This document shows, in pieces, positions 16,132 to 25,360 of a stretch of 49,714 nt of DNA. The position numbers were made by a program, and so were the translations under genes. Within the stretch, counting starts at the first letter, position 1. Every line of letters begins with the position of its first letter. The notes below the pieces were generated by a model, which worked only from the letters and a program-made list of their open reading frames with translations, was not told the origin of the DNA and ran no database searches. Source of the DNA: Fimenecus sp045532175 (GTDB lineage Bacteria > Bacillota > Clostridia > Oscillospirales > Acutalibacteraceae); contig JAZSFK010000035.1 of the NCBI GenBank assembly GCA_045532175.1, forward strand, positions 1 to 49,714, written 5' to 3'.

Positions 16132-16914
16132 CTAAAGCAATTTTTTAAGCTCTTTAATTGCAAATTTCAGTTCCTCGTCATTTTCATACCCGTGTTCATA
16201 CAATTCAACAATGTAATCCCCTTTGTATCCAAGGTCTTTCATCATACTGAAAAATCGTGCGAAATCGAAAGTTCCGTCCCTGCAAGGTACAAAGCAATCA
16301 TTTTCACTATTATGGTCACTTATATGAATATGACGGATATATTTATGTAGTTTTTTCGCAAAGAGGAACGGGTCAACACCTGTTCTTACGGACTGTTTGA
16401 TATCAAAAACCATATTGAAATCGTCCCCGATATATTCACCCATACGAAGAAGTAAATCGGGACTTTCGCTACGGTAATGGACAACATTTTCCTGACAGAT
16501 TTTAAGCCCCTCTGCCTTGCCCATTAAAGTCAATTCACCAAAACGGTCAAAATATTCTTCATCGGGAATACTTCCCGGTTTTTTAATGCCGTGCATAACA
16601 AGAATCTCTGCACCGAGAGTATGCATAACGTCAAAATGACGCTTGAATGAGGTATCCTTCGCCTCATAAAACCTTCTCTTATATGAGCTGAAAAGATGAA
16701 AGGATTCCGTAAAAGACCCCATAGTATGAACAGAAGCCACTCTTACGCCGTAGGAGTTGCATATATCTGCCATATTCTTTACAAATGCAGGCCGGAATTC
16801 AGAATTTGCATTCATAAATATCTCAATTGTTTTTACGCCTGTTTCACAAGCTCTTAAAACTGATTTTTACGTTTCAAGAGGATAAAAACAAGCAGAAGAT
16901 AAGCCGATATCCAT
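16132..16914 (-). pseudogene. Sugar phosphate isomerase/epimerase-like (AP-endonuclease-2 TIM barrel) gene with in-frame stop
   Basis: Reading from ATG 16914 (ribosome binding site AAGGTAATTT) gives MDIGLSSACFYPLET, then TAA at 16869-16867, and continues in the same frame KSVLRACETGVKTIEIFMNA into a long open frame to 16132. The part before the stop is clearly the first strand of the same TIM barrel, so one nonsense change (for example GAA to TAA) explains it. Downstream the barrel is intact: VFDIKQ, HIHISDHN, DYIVELYEHG. Translation could restart at ATG 16815, but this would lack the first beta strand and helix. The gene begins 5 nt after the transglutaminase stop and is the last member of the ATP-grasp operon. 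A sequencing error is the main alternative. Confidence 0.75.
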
Positions 16915-16919
16915 AGAAA

Positions 16920-17696
16920 TTACCTTTTAGTTACCTTTAATGAAACAGTCTGTGTCTGTCTTCCGCCACCTGTTAAAAGTCCGCGGTTAATACCGCAATC
17001 TGCAAAATCACGACCACGGCTTATTATAATATAATTTTCATCAGCAAGTCGGTTGTTTGTAGGGTCAACACCGTGCCAGTTACCATTGTGATAAACCTCA
17101 ACCCAAGCGTGAGTTTCACCCTCGCCAACCATCATACCCACAACATAACGACAAGGAATACCCGCTTTACGCAAAAGTGCCAAAAGAATATGAGAATAGT
17201 CCTGACACACACCTGCACCGTTTAAAAGTGCTTCTTCGGCAGTGGTTATTACACTTGTTGAGCCTGATTTATACACAATATTTGCACGGATTGCACGGGT
17301 AAATTTAAGTGCAGTATCAACCGCATCCTCTGATATACCAACCTGAATACGGTCAAACATTCTGTCAAGCTCTGCACCGCATTTTGTGTAATGAGTAGGG
17401 TATTTATAAACGGGGTTAAGGTCGTTTTCGGGAGTTATATGTTGTCCTGTTGTTACTGTGCCTGTAACGTCAACCGTAAATTCATTGTGCATTGTAACAA
17501 TTCTGTCAGTTACAAGGATATTGCCAAAGCCATCATTTGAGTATGTCAATTCATTTTCAGGGAAAACCGTCACCTTTATATCCTCAATATGCTGACTTTC
17601 ACATTCCAATGGTATGCAACGGAGTGTGTAACAATGCTTCACAACAGGCATAGAAAACTTAATTGACATATTGTAAGTAAAATCCAAAACTGCCAT
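16920..17696 (-). CDS. Transglutaminase-like protein of the ATP-grasp/alpha-E operon, 258 aa
   Basis: The N-terminal 90 residues match the beta-rich domain that usually precedes this transglutaminase class. The core carries GAGVCQDYSH (Cys164), THAWVEV (His196) and GVDPTNN (Asp211), a full triad. There is no signal peptide, so it is cytoplasmic. In many bacteria this protein is encoded with an alpha-E protein and a circularly permuted ATP-grasp ligase, as here; the set has been proposed from comparative genomics to make and trim or modify a peptide. The start ATG lies 1 nt after the alpha-E stop with GGGGTGATG as ribosome binding site, so the two are coupled. Confidence 0.88.
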   Translation of the reverse strand: MAVLDFTYNMSIKFSMPVVKHCYTLRCIPLECESQHIEDIKVTVFPENELTYSNDGFGNILVTDRIVTMHNEFTVDVTGTVTTGQHITPENDLNPVYKYPTHYTKCGAELDRMFDRIQVGISEDAVDTALKFTRAIRANIVYKSGSTSVITTAEEALLNGAGVCQDYSHILLALLRKAGIPCRYVVGMMVGEGETHAWVEVYHNGNWHGVDPTNNRLADENYIIISRGRDFADCGINRGLLTGGGRQTQTVSLKVTKR

Positions 17697-17697
17697 T

Positions 17698-18384
17698 TTA
17701 CATCACCCCTGTTACAAAAAGTTGACACAATTCGTTTTGAATTGAGATTTTATAAGGCTGATAATCGTCCTCTTCCAAAATCATACGGGTAAGTCTTTGG
17801 ATTGAATGTGAATTAAAGTCAATTCCCACCTTGTAAAGACGGTTAAGCATAATTGAGAATTCTTTTCTCATCATTTCAATCGGATAATCAAGTCTTGTGT
17901 ATAAATCAAGACGTTCAATACTTCTGCCGAATTTCAAAATATTTCTTGATGTTTCTGCCTCAATATTATCGTCAGCACTACCCCAGAAAGCGAAAATCCA
18001 GTCGGTTACCTCTTGCACTTTAAGTAAAGGTGCATTACTGCTGCTGCTTTTTTCCATAATATCAACTGCAAGTTGAAGATATGAAAGTGTATCGGAAGAA
18101 ATTACATTTCTCATTTCAACCGCATTGTCATAAGCGTGAAGAAGGCTTGAATAAATTGACGCAGGGTCATTGGAGTCAAACAAAAATGAACTGATAAATT
18201 CCTGACGGCAGGAATAGTTATTCGCAATACCCAATCTGCGACAGAAGTTTATATATTCTTCATCATTTATATCAATCATAATATCGTAACATTCCGTAAA
18301 GGCTTTAAGAGTTGTGAAAACTCTCTCAACATAACGTCCAAGCCAGAAAAGATTGTCACTTGATTTTATCGAGATAACACCCAT
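17698..18384 (-). CDS. Alpha-E domain protein (DUF403), 228 aa
   Basis: MGVISIKSSDNLFWLGRYVER is the characteristic start of alpha-E proteins: all-helical, with W-x-G-R-Y-x-E-R at the N-terminus. Family length of stand-alone alpha-E proteins is about 300; this one is shorter, at 228. The biochemical role is not known; the gene nearly always accompanies a circularly permuted ATP-grasp. It overlaps the ATP-grasp gene by 19 nt and its ribosome binding site lies in that gene. Confidence 0.85.
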   Translation of the reverse strand: MGVISIKSSDNLFWLGRYVERVFTTLKAFTECYDIMIDINDEEYINFCRRLGIANNYSCRQEFISSFLFDSNDPASIYSSLLHAYDNAVEMRNVISSDTLSYLQLAVDIMEKSSSSNAPLLKVQEVTDWIFAFWGSADDNIEAETSRNILKFGRSIERLDLYTRLDYPIEMMRKEFSIMLNRLYKVGIDFNSHSIQRLTRMILEEDDYQPYKISIQNELCQLFVTGVM

Positions 18385-19679
18385 GTGTCCTTAAAGCCTC
18401 CTCCCTGTGAAGAATTAACTACGAATGAATTTGCATCCTTTGAAAAGCGTGTTAAACCGCTTTTCCATACAACAGGCTCTTCGCCTGTAAGGACAAACGC
18501 ACGCAAATCCGCTTTTCGCTCTGTCCAAGCACCATTTTCAACAACTTTCAAGTCGTTAAACTGAATAACCTCTTGTGCAATAAATCGTCTTGGCTCTTTC
18601 TGAATCATTTTCTTTAATTCATACACTCTTTCAAGAGATAATTCACTACCGAAGACAACACCATAGCCACCTGATTCTGCAACGTCCTTGATAACAAGCT
18701 TTTGAATATTATCAAGGACATACTTCATATCCTCTTCGTAGAAAGGAAGATATGTTGGAGCATTTGAAAGAACAGGCTCTTCCCCTAAATAGTATTTAAT
18801 CATAGCAGGTACGTAATAATAAATTCCCTTATCATCTGCAACGGAGTTGCCGGGAGCATTTACAAGTGCCACATTACCTGCCCTGTAAGCATCCATAATA
18901 TGTGGAACACCCAAAAGTGAATCTGCACGGAATGTCATGGGGTCCATAAAATCGTCGTTAATTCTGCGATAAACTGCACCAACACGCTGACGTTTGCCTG
19001 AATATTCGTTGTAATAAAGCACATTACCCTCAACGAACAAATCCTGTGGCATTGCAAAAACCGCACCTGTTTTTTCCGCAAGATATGAATGTTCAAAGAA
19101 AGCGGAGTTAAATCGTCCGGGAGTAAGCACAACATTTATTCCGCCCGTGTTTACATAATCAAGAGCATTACGGAGTAAATCACCGTAATTACGGTTATCG
19201 ACCACTGTATTTGCACGGAAGGTATCCGGACTTGCCCGACGGCACAATTCCCTTGCAATCATCGGATATGATGCACCCGACGGCACTCGAAGATTGTCCT
19301 CAAGGACATACCAACGCATATCGTTTCCCTGAACCAAATCTATACCTGAAATATGGGCAAAAACATCCTTTGGTGGTACTGCACCCTCACATTCCATCAT
19401 ATACCCTGCTGCACCATAAACAAATTCTTCAGGAATAATCTTATCCTTGATAATCTGTTTTTTAGTGTAGATATCCTTTAAGAAAATATTAAGTGCCTTA
19501 ACTCTCTGTTTAAGACCTCTTTCAAGATAGTCAAACTCGTCCTTTGAAATAATACGAGGTACTGCATCAAAAGGAAAAAGTCGTTCGTTAAAAACATTGT
19601 TTTTGTAGATACCGAATTTAACACCGTACCGTGCCAAAAGTCGGTTAATTTCGTCCGTATGCTCTATAAGTCCGTACAA
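18366..19679 (-). CDS. Circularly permuted ATP-grasp ligase (DUF404/DUF407 type), 437 aa
   Basis: The start is probably TTG 19679, behind GGGAGTGA; a GTG at 19688 overlaps that site. Conserved stretches of this family are present: PFDAVPRIISKDEFDYLERGLKQR, GIDLVQGNDMRWYVLEDNLRVPSG (split here for reading), NSAFFEHSYLAEKTG, MDAYRAGNVALVNAPGN and GGYGVVFG, the last a glycine-rich ATP loop. The family is predicted to form amide bonds between a carboxylate and an amine using ATP. First gene of the operon ATP-grasp, alpha-E, transglutaminase, isomerase-like. The product of such systems is unknown; in this copy the alpha-E part is a separate gene. Confidence 0.88.
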   Translation of the reverse strand: MYGLIEHTDEINRLLARYGVKFGIYKNNVFNERLFPFDAVPRIISKDEFDYLERGLKQRVKALNIFLKDIYTKKQIIKDKIIPEEFVYGAAGYMMECEGAVPPKDVFAHISGIDLVQGNDMRWYVLEDNLRVPSGASYPMIARELCRRASPDTFRANTVVDNRNYGDLLRNALDYVNTGGINVVLTPGRFNSAFFEHSYLAEKTGAVFAMPQDLFVEGNVLYYNEYSGKRQRVGAVYRRINDDFMDPMTFRADSLLGVPHIMDAYRAGNVALVNAPGNSVADDKGIYYYVPAMIKYYLGEEPVLSNAPTYLPFYEEDMKYVLDNIQKLVIKDVAESGGYGVVFGSELSLERVYELKKMIQKEPRRFIAQEVIQFNDLKVVENGAWTERKADLRAFVLTGEEPVVWKSGLTRFSKDANSFVVNSSQGGGFKDTWVLSR

Positions 19680-19713
19680 TTTTATCACTCCCGAAATTCA
19701 AATAGAATTACAC

Positions 19714-19742
19714 ATTATAATTATAAACTTTTTGCGTGTTTA
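19714..19742 (-). promoter_or_regulatory. Promoter of the ATP-grasp operon
   Basis: On the minus strand TAAACA (19742-19737), 17 nt, TATAAT (19719-19714). A second TATAAT lies 6 nt upstream. Confidence 0.5.
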
Positions 19743-19860
19743 AGTAAATGAGAGAAATAGACAAAGATATCAGCATTTTTTTGGCGATATGGATATGCCT
19801 GAAAACACACTCTCATAAAATCAGGTCTGTTTATGTCGAAATATGATGTGTAAAACAGCC

Positions 19861-19889
19861 TTGTTTTTTATATGCAACAAATGTATAAT
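19861..19889 (+). promoter_or_regulatory. Promoter of the metallophosphoesterase gene
   Basis: TTGTTT (19861-19866), 17 nt, TATAAT (19884-19889), 22 nt before the start codon at 19912. Confidence 0.55.
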
Positions 19890-19911
19890 AATGTGTATGA
19901 GGTGATACACT

Positions 19912-21048
19912 ATGGAACTTAAGTTTAATAACGGTAATTTCAGAATAATGCAGATTGCAGATGTTCAGGATACCCAGAATACATCCGACGATACTGTTCG
20001 TTTTATCCGTGAGGCATTGAAAAAAGCCAAGCCTGACCTTGTTGTTTTCACAGGCGACCAGATTAAGGGATATGGGTTCTATCTGATGGGTGGCGACAAT
20101 AAAAAGAAGGTTACGGAATGTATCAACAAGCTTCTTGTCCCCCTTGACGAAACAGGGATTCCGTTTACTTTTGTTTTTGGAAACCACGATGACCAGGCAT
20201 TTTCAATTTCAAAAAAGGAGCAGTTTGAAATATACTCCTCCCACGAAAATTGTGTGGCATACAACGCCGATGATGAGATTGACGGATATTGCAACCATAA
20301 CCTTGAAATTAAAGGTGCGGACGGTAAGACAAAACTTAATGTATATCTTATGGACAGTCTTACAGCAACCCTTGACGGCACATGTGACCACGTTCACGAA
20401 AATCAGCTTGAATGGTATAAAAACACAAGGGACAGGCTCAAAGAGGAAAACGGAGATTATGTTCCGTCAATTGTCTTTCAGCATATTCCTGTTGAAGAGA
20501 TTTACAAATTGCTTATAGAGGTACCTGCAGGCACACCAAACAGTGCAAGAGGCTTCCGTCAGTGGGAGGGTAAATTCTTCTCAGTTAATCCTGAAAGAGT
20601 AGCAGTTGATGAACGTACCTTTATCGGCGAAACTCCAAGTGTTCCAAAAGAAAACGGTGGTCAGTTTGAGGTAATGAACGAAAAGGGCGATATAATGGCA
20701 ATGTTTTTCGGTCACGACCATAACAACTCTTTTGTTGGTGAATACAAGGGAATGAAAATGGGTTATACACAGGGATGTGGCTTCAATGTTTACGGTCCCG
20801 GCAGAAAAAGAGGTGTAAGACTTTTCGACTTTGACGAAAGTAACCCGAGAGAATTTACCACAACAACTCTGACTGTTGAAGACCTTGGAGATTTTAAAAT
20901 CACAAAAAAACTCAAGCACGGATTCTACACCTATGCACCAACAAGTGTTGATGCAGTCAAGCTTATTGCGAAGAAATATGTCCTTCCCGTTGCAGGTGCA
21001 GTGGCAACCGTAGCAACAATCGGTACAATGTTAAAAAAGAAAAAATAA
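19912..21048 (+). CDS. Calcineurin-like metallophosphoesterase, 378 aa
   Basis: The five metallophosphoesterase motifs are in order: IADVQD (D17), FTGDQ (D49), FGNHDD (N91, H92), FQHIPVEE and FGHDHNN. Length and motif spacing fit the Icc/PhoD-like phosphodiesterase group that acts on phosphodiesters or phosphomonoesters; the substrate cannot be read. There is no N-terminal signal, but the last 25 residues (VLPVAGAVATVATIGTMLKK) form a hydrophobic stretch followed by lysines, consistent with a C-terminal tail anchor. Start ATG follows GAGGTGATACACT. Monocistronic. Confidence 0.88.
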   Translation: MELKFNNGNFRIMQIADVQDTQNTSDDTVRFIREALKKAKPDLVVFTGDQIKGYGFYLMGGDNKKKVTECINKLLVPLDETGIPFTFVFGNHDDQAFSISKKEQFEIYSSHENCVAYNADDEIDGYCNHNLEIKGADGKTKLNVYLMDSLTATLDGTCDHVHENQLEWYKNTRDRLKEENGDYVPSIVFQHIPVEEIYKLLIEVPAGTPNSARGFRQWEGKFFSVNPERVAVDERTFIGETPSVPKENGGQFEVMNEKGDIMAMFFGHDHNNSFVGEYKGMKMGYTQGCGFNVYGPGRKRGVRLFDFDESNPREFTTTTLTVEDLGDFKITKKLKHGFYTYAPTSVDAVKLIAKKYVLPVAGAVATVATIGTMLKKKK

Positions 21049-21056
21049 TAAAAAAT

Positions 21057-21090
21057 AATCCTTACCGAAACCGGTAAGGATTTATTCTTT
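21057..21090. terminator. Bidirectional terminator between convergent genes
   Basis: AATCCTTACCG-aaac-CGGTAAGGATT (21057-21082) with T-rich 3' flank. Confidence 0.8.
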
Positions 21091-21099
21091 TATTTTAAA

Positions 21100-22857
21100 T
21101 TATCTGTTTGAAACAATAATGTTTTTAACAGCCTTATCTGCATTCTTTTTCATCCATCTAACAAGAAGCTTGTCATAGTTAATTGCAGATGTTTGTGTTT
21201 CGATGATTCCCTCAACCTGAAGGTTATATCTTTCGTCAACAATCTTTGATTTTACTGTTGCGTGCCACTGTTCACCTTCGTTTGACTCAACAAAGTACAT
21301 AATGTGGTAACCATAAGTTGATTCAACGAGTTCTACATCACCCGGCTTACGTTCGCCGTCAAGTGACCATTTTTTGAATGGCTCTACAAAGTTTGTTGAA
21401 GCATTGATGTCCTCATAAAGACCACCTGTTTCCTTTGAACCGGTATCTTCTGTCTTTTCTGTTGCAAGAGCAGAGAATTTTTCTTCCGTTGGCTCGTTAG
21501 CAAGGAATTCATCAAGAATCTTCTGAGCCTTTGCCTTTGTTTCTTCCTTCTGCTTATCTGTTGCAGGAAGTGTGCTGCCGTCAGCACCTGTTTCACCTTT
21601 AGGGAACTGAATGAGAATATGTCTTACGTCAACAGATGCGTGGTTGTTATCCTGATAAGGAAGTGCCTTCATCATTACAACATAATATGTACCTGAACCG
21701 TTATCGATAACTGTTTTGTCACCAATCTGACGAGCATCATCATAAACCCATTTAGCAAGTTCTTCTTTGTAAGAAGTAAGTGTTGAATAGGACTGTTCTT
21801 CAAACAATGTTGTTTTGTCAGGGTCCGTTGTACTCTTGTTATCCTCTGCTAAAATTTCACCCTTAGCAGCATTGATAAATGCTTCTTCATCAGTAGCTCT
21901 TTCGAGGAATTTGTCTGCCTTTTCTTTAGTCTTTGCAAATTCTTTCTCATGAACTGCATCATGCTCTTCTTCGCTTAAATTAGCGTGTTCAGCCTCTTTA
22001 AATGTTGTCTTGAATGTGTACATTCTAACATCAACAAGGTCGAAATTATCTTTGTTTGTTTCATATTCTTTAAGAATTTCGTCTTCTGTAACACCCGCAA
22101 CAACATTGTCATTGAGGAATTTATAATATGCAGTTGAAAGATAGTTATCTTCCATAGCAGCACGTACAACCTTTTCAGTTACACCCTGACCGTACTGAGT
22201 ACGAAGCCATCTGTTAAGGCTGAAATCGTTCTTATTTGCAGTTGTTTTAAGTTCATTAACTGAACTTTCGATAGTTGCCTTTTCCTCATCAGTAAGAGTA
22301 ATGTTGTTCTTCTTTGCCATTTCTGCACCATATCTTGAAGAGACATAAGTATTGATAGCAGAATATGTAATAGCATCTGCCCAAGTCGGATTTTCAGGAT
22401 TACCGATATCTTCGAGGGTTAAGCCGAATGTAGTTGCCATTTCTGCAGTGAAAGCCTGGTCAGAAGGAGCCTTTGAATAGTCAAAGCCTGTATAAGCCAA
22501 ACCTGCACCCTGTCCCATATACTGCTCATACTGAAGTGCATTCTGATAGAAGCTGAGCCATGTTGTGAAGTAATAGTAGTTAAATTCACCTGCACTGATT
22601 TTGTAGGTTGTCTGACCGTCAGCAGATTCAAAAGTAACCTTGATTACCTTCTGAGGTACGTCAAAGAAATTGAGTACGCCGAAAACTGCAAAGAAGCCAA
22701 GAACAACTGCAAGAGCAATAGCTATTGCCTTCTTAATTATTCTTTGTGTCTTTACCTTTTTAGGAGTAGTTTTAGCCTTTTTTGCGGCTGCTTTTGCAAG
22801 ACGTGCTTTTCGTTCTTCACGGTAAAGCTCGGCTTGAGTTTTGTTGTTGTTTTCCAC
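21100..22857 (-). CDS. Membrane-anchored peptidyl-prolyl isomerase of PpiC/SurA (PrsA-like) type, 585 aa
   Basis: The start is GTG 22857, since AAAGGTGG lies 8 nt before it; an upstream in-frame ATG at 22881 has no ribosome binding site. Residues 1-42 are highly basic and Ala/Lys-rich, followed by one TM segment (about 43-64), so the bulk is extracytoplasmic. A SurA-N-like helical region (about 140-300) precedes the parvulin domain around 400-530, recognisable by DVRHILIQF, TGSKETGGLYED and YGYHIMYF. It probably assists folding of exported proteins, in keeping with the many secreted proteins encoded nearby. Lys-rich cytosolic tails of this length are not typical of PrsA lipoproteins. Confidence 0.85.
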   Translation of the reverse strand: MENNNKTQAELYREERKARLAKAAAKKAKTTPKKVKTQRIIKKAIAIALAVVLGFFAVFGVLNFFDVPQKVIKVTFESADGQTTYKISAGEFNYYYFTTWLSFYQNALQYEQYMGQGAGLAYTGFDYSKAPSDQAFTAEMATTFGLTLEDIGNPENPTWADAITYSAINTYVSSRYGAEMAKKNNITLTDEEKATIESSVNELKTTANKNDFSLNRWLRTQYGQGVTEKVVRAAMEDNYLSTAYYKFLNDNVVAGVTEDEILKEYETNKDNFDLVDVRMYTFKTTFKEAEHANLSEEEHDAVHEKEFAKTKEKADKFLERATDEEAFINAAKGEILAEDNKSTTDPDKTTLFEEQSYSTLTSYKEELAKWVYDDARQIGDKTVIDNGSGTYYVVMMKALPYQDNNHASVDVRHILIQFPKGETGADGSTLPATDKQKEETKAKAQKILDEFLANEPTEEKFSALATEKTEDTGSKETGGLYEDINASTNFVEPFKKWSLDGERKPGDVELVESTYGYHIMYFVESNEGEQWHATVKSKIVDERYNLQVEGIIETQTSAINYDKLLVRWMKKNADKAVKNIIVSNR

Positions 22858-23055
22858 GAGAAAAACCACCTTTACGAACATTTTTAAGTTGTAGCGTTTA
22901 ATTTATGTGCAGATAAACACATAATTTTCTACATTAACGGATATATTTTATACTATTTTTAAAAAATATACAAGAGTAAAATCAAAATTTAACAGAATAT
23001 ACATAGATTTTGTTCCGTTGGCAAATGTTTTTCACTAACTTTTTTTGAATTTTTA

Positions 23056-23084
23056 TTGTCAAAGTGAGGAAAATGCTATATAAT
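23056..23084 (+). promoter_or_regulatory. Promoter of the ROK kinase/sialidase-like operon
   Basis: TTGTCA (23056-23061), 17 nt, TATAAT (23079-23084). The rest of 22858-23139 is AT-rich with no other visible element. Confidence 0.6.
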
Positions 23085-23139
23085 GAATTTAATTGTATAT
23101 GCAGATATAAATACAGAAAATGGCAAGGAGAAAATAAAT

Positions 23140-24045
23140 ATGAAAATTATTGCTTTTGACGTTGGTGGCACAGCCATTAAATTTGGTCTTGTTGACGAAA
23201 ATTTCAATGTTCTTTTTTCAGAGGAATTTCCGACAAACACATATAAGGACACTGACAATATGGTATTAAGAGCTATGGAAGCAAAGCTTAAGGAATATGA
23301 AGGTCAGTACGATGCTATCGGCATCTCAACTGCCGGTCAGGTTGACTTTGCTCACGGTGTTATCCATGATGGTGTCGGCAATATTCCGAACTACAACCAT
23401 TCAGACCTTCGTGGTGAGTTTGAGCCTCAATTCAATGTTCCTGTTGCAGTGGATAACGACGTAAACTGTGCAGCAATCGGTGAAGCACATTTCGGTGCAG
23501 CACAAGGGGCCAGTGATTTCCTTTGCCTTACCTACGGCACAGGTGTTGGCGGTTGTATTTATATTAACGGCGACGTTTATCGTGGTTCAAAGTATGCAGG
23601 TGGCGAATTTGGTCATATGGCAACTCACAAGGACGGCAGACCGTGTACTTGCGGAAGAATCGGTTGTTACGAGGCTTATGCTGCTTGTCGAGTTTTCACA
23701 ACATCAGTTTCAGAGCGTATGGGTAAACCCATGAACGGCAGAGAGATTTTTGAGCCTGAAAATCTTGCAAATCCGATTATCAAAGAAGAAATCGACAAGT
23801 GGGAAGATGAAATTGCACTTGGTCTTCGTAACCTCTGCTACATCTTCAACCCAAGTCTTATTGTTCTTGGTGGCGGTATTATGTCAGAAGATATGCTTAT
23901 TAAGGACATTAATGAAAAGGTTCAGGCTCAGTTAGAGCCAAACTACAAGCACGTGAAAATTGTTAAAGCACAGCTTCGCAACAAGGCAGGTATGCTCGGT
24001 GCAGCATATCTTGCAGCAGAAAGACTTAAAAATTGGAGTAAATAA
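23140..24045 (+). CDS. ROK family sugar kinase, 301 aa
   Basis: Start ATG 23140 follows AAGGAG. The ATP-binding loop AFDVGGTAIKFG, the substrate/catalytic segment VAVDNDVNCAAIGE (D107), the YGTGVGGC phosphate loop and the ROK zinc motif CTCGRIGCYE (C169, C171, C176, with H159) are all present. ROK kinases phosphorylate hexoses such as glucose, N-acetylmannosamine or allose. The next gene, 2 nt downstream and translationally coupled, encodes a sialidase-like propeller, which leans towards an amino-sugar substrate, but sequence alone does not separate glucokinase from ManNAc kinase. Confidence 0.9.
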   Translation: MKIIAFDVGGTAIKFGLVDENFNVLFSEEFPTNTYKDTDNMVLRAMEAKLKEYEGQYDAIGISTAGQVDFAHGVIHDGVGNIPNYNHSDLRGEFEPQFNVPVAVDNDVNCAAIGEAHFGAAQGASDFLCLTYGTGVGGCIYINGDVYRGSKYAGGEFGHMATHKDGRPCTCGRIGCYEAYAACRVFTTSVSERMGKPMNGREIFEPENLANPIIKEEIDKWEDEIALGLRNLCYIFNPSLIVLGGGIMSEDMLIKDINEKVQAQLEPNYKHVKIVKAQLRNKAGMLGAAYLAAERLKNWSK

Positions 24046-24047
24046 TT

Positions 24048-25334
24048 ATGCTTTTTAAGAAAAAGCCTTTTCCTGCCAAAGTTGATTATTATAAAATACC
24101 ACTTGTAGATTTAAGTGTTAAACCGGAAAATACCCCAGAAGAACTGGGGTATTTGTTTGAATATTCCGTAATTGATGATAGTGCAGCATATCTTGGACAT
24201 CCCGATTCTGTGCTTTTAAATAATGGGGATATTCTTACGTTCTATCCAAAGGGACACGGCAAAGGTACTATTTTATCAAAAATCAGTGATGACGGTGGCA
24301 TAACATATAATAAAACCATTGAAAATCAACCATCTTCATGGGAAAAATCCCTTGAAACACCAACTGTTTACCGTTTACATTTTGTAAGCGGAGAAGAAAA
24401 ACTCATTCTCGTTTCTGCAAACTCAAAGTGGCCCGGAATGTCAACACCGGGTGGCTTTAACAGTTCAATTTCCCTTGATGAGGGTAAAACATGGACGGAG
24501 TTCAGACGATTTTGGGATAATGATAGCGAAATGCCATTGATTCCTATTGTTGCTATGGCTTCTCTGACTCGACTTAAAGAGAATGGCGAGTTTGTTGATA
24601 AGTGGATGGGCATTTTCCACGATAGTGGCTTTGTGAATTATAAAACCATTCTTACTTTCGATGAAAATGGTGAATATAACTGGTCAAAACCTGAACCATA
24701 TCTCTCACAGTATCGTGATATTGAAACTTATGCAGGTATTTGCGAGGTTGAATGTATTCGTTCAGATATGGGAAAAGGTGATGAGCTTTGTCTTATTGCC
24801 CGTTGCAATAAAAAGAGAAATACAAGCCTTTTGATTTTTTCAACTGACGAGGGTGAAACTTGGTCAAAACCTGTGGAAGCACCTGTGACTCTTAATGGCG
24901 AACGTCACAAGGCAGAATGGATGCCTGATGGTAGACTTTTCATTACTTTCCGTTCCATTGAGAGAAATAAAAAAATGGTTAAGAAAATGCGTAAAGACGG
25001 TGGTATGAAAACCTGGTATTCCGAAGGTTGGGTTGCTTGGGTTGGCACTTATGACGACCTTAAAAAGGGTAATGAAGGACAGTACAGAATTAAAATTGCC
25101 CATACATACCTTGACCATCAGACCAAGCCTTCTCTCAGTGCCAATGCAGATACAGGTTATTGCGGAAACGTAGTTCTTGATGACGATACAGTCGTTACTT
25201 CCTCCTACGGAATCTTCTCAACTGAAGAAAAAGAACACGGAAAATACAATACGGACAAGGGTAAGCAAAAAAGAAAGACCTTTATAGTATCAAAACGAAT
25301 TAAACTCTCGGATGTGGAGAAATTGCTACCGTAA
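24048..25334 (+). CDS. Sialidase-like (BNR/Asp-box) beta-propeller protein without signal peptide, 428 aa
   Basis: Asp-box motifs recur: SDDGGITYNK, SLDEGKTWTEF and STDEGETWSKP, with an R-x-P-like HPDSVLLNNGDIL segment near residue 50. This is the layout of six-bladed sialidases and related BNR glycosidases. The N-terminus (MLFKKKPFPAK) has no export signal, so unlike most sialidases it should be cytoplasmic, perhaps acting on imported oligosaccharides or having another lyase/hydrolase role. The arginine triad cannot be assigned securely by eye. The start ATG follows GGAGTAAATAATT and overlaps the end of the ROK operon unit. Confidence 0.75.
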   Translation: MLFKKKPFPAKVDYYKIPLVDLSVKPENTPEELGYLFEYSVIDDSAAYLGHPDSVLLNNGDILTFYPKGHGKGTILSKISDDGGITYNKTIENQPSSWEKSLETPTVYRLHFVSGEEKLILVSANSKWPGMSTPGGFNSSISLDEGKTWTEFRRFWDNDSEMPLIPIVAMASLTRLKENGEFVDKWMGIFHDSGFVNYKTILTFDENGEYNWSKPEPYLSQYRDIETYAGICEVECIRSDMGKGDELCLIARCNKKRNTSLLIFSTDEGETWSKPVEAPVTLNGERHKAEWMPDGRLFITFRSIERNKKMVKKMRKDGGMKTWYSEGWVAWVGTYDDLKKGNEGQYRIKIAHTYLDHQTKPSLSANADTGYCGNVVLDDDTVVTSSYGIFSTEEKEHGKYNTDKGKQKRKTFIVSKRIKLSDVEKLLP

Positions 25335-25360
25335 GTAGGTAAAAAATTAGATATATCAAA

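Noticed and set aside
16132..16815. An intact isomerase gene starting at ATG 16815
   Set aside because: The first strand of the barrel is encoded upstream behind a proper ribosome binding site and is separated by one stop; an internal start would lack it.
16867..16869. Stop codon reassignment (alternative genetic code)
   Set aside because: Many neighbouring genes end normally at TAA and none contains internal in-frame TAA.
22857..22881. PPIase start at ATG 22881
   Set aside because: The sequence AAAGGTGG after it is the ribosome binding site for GTG 22857.
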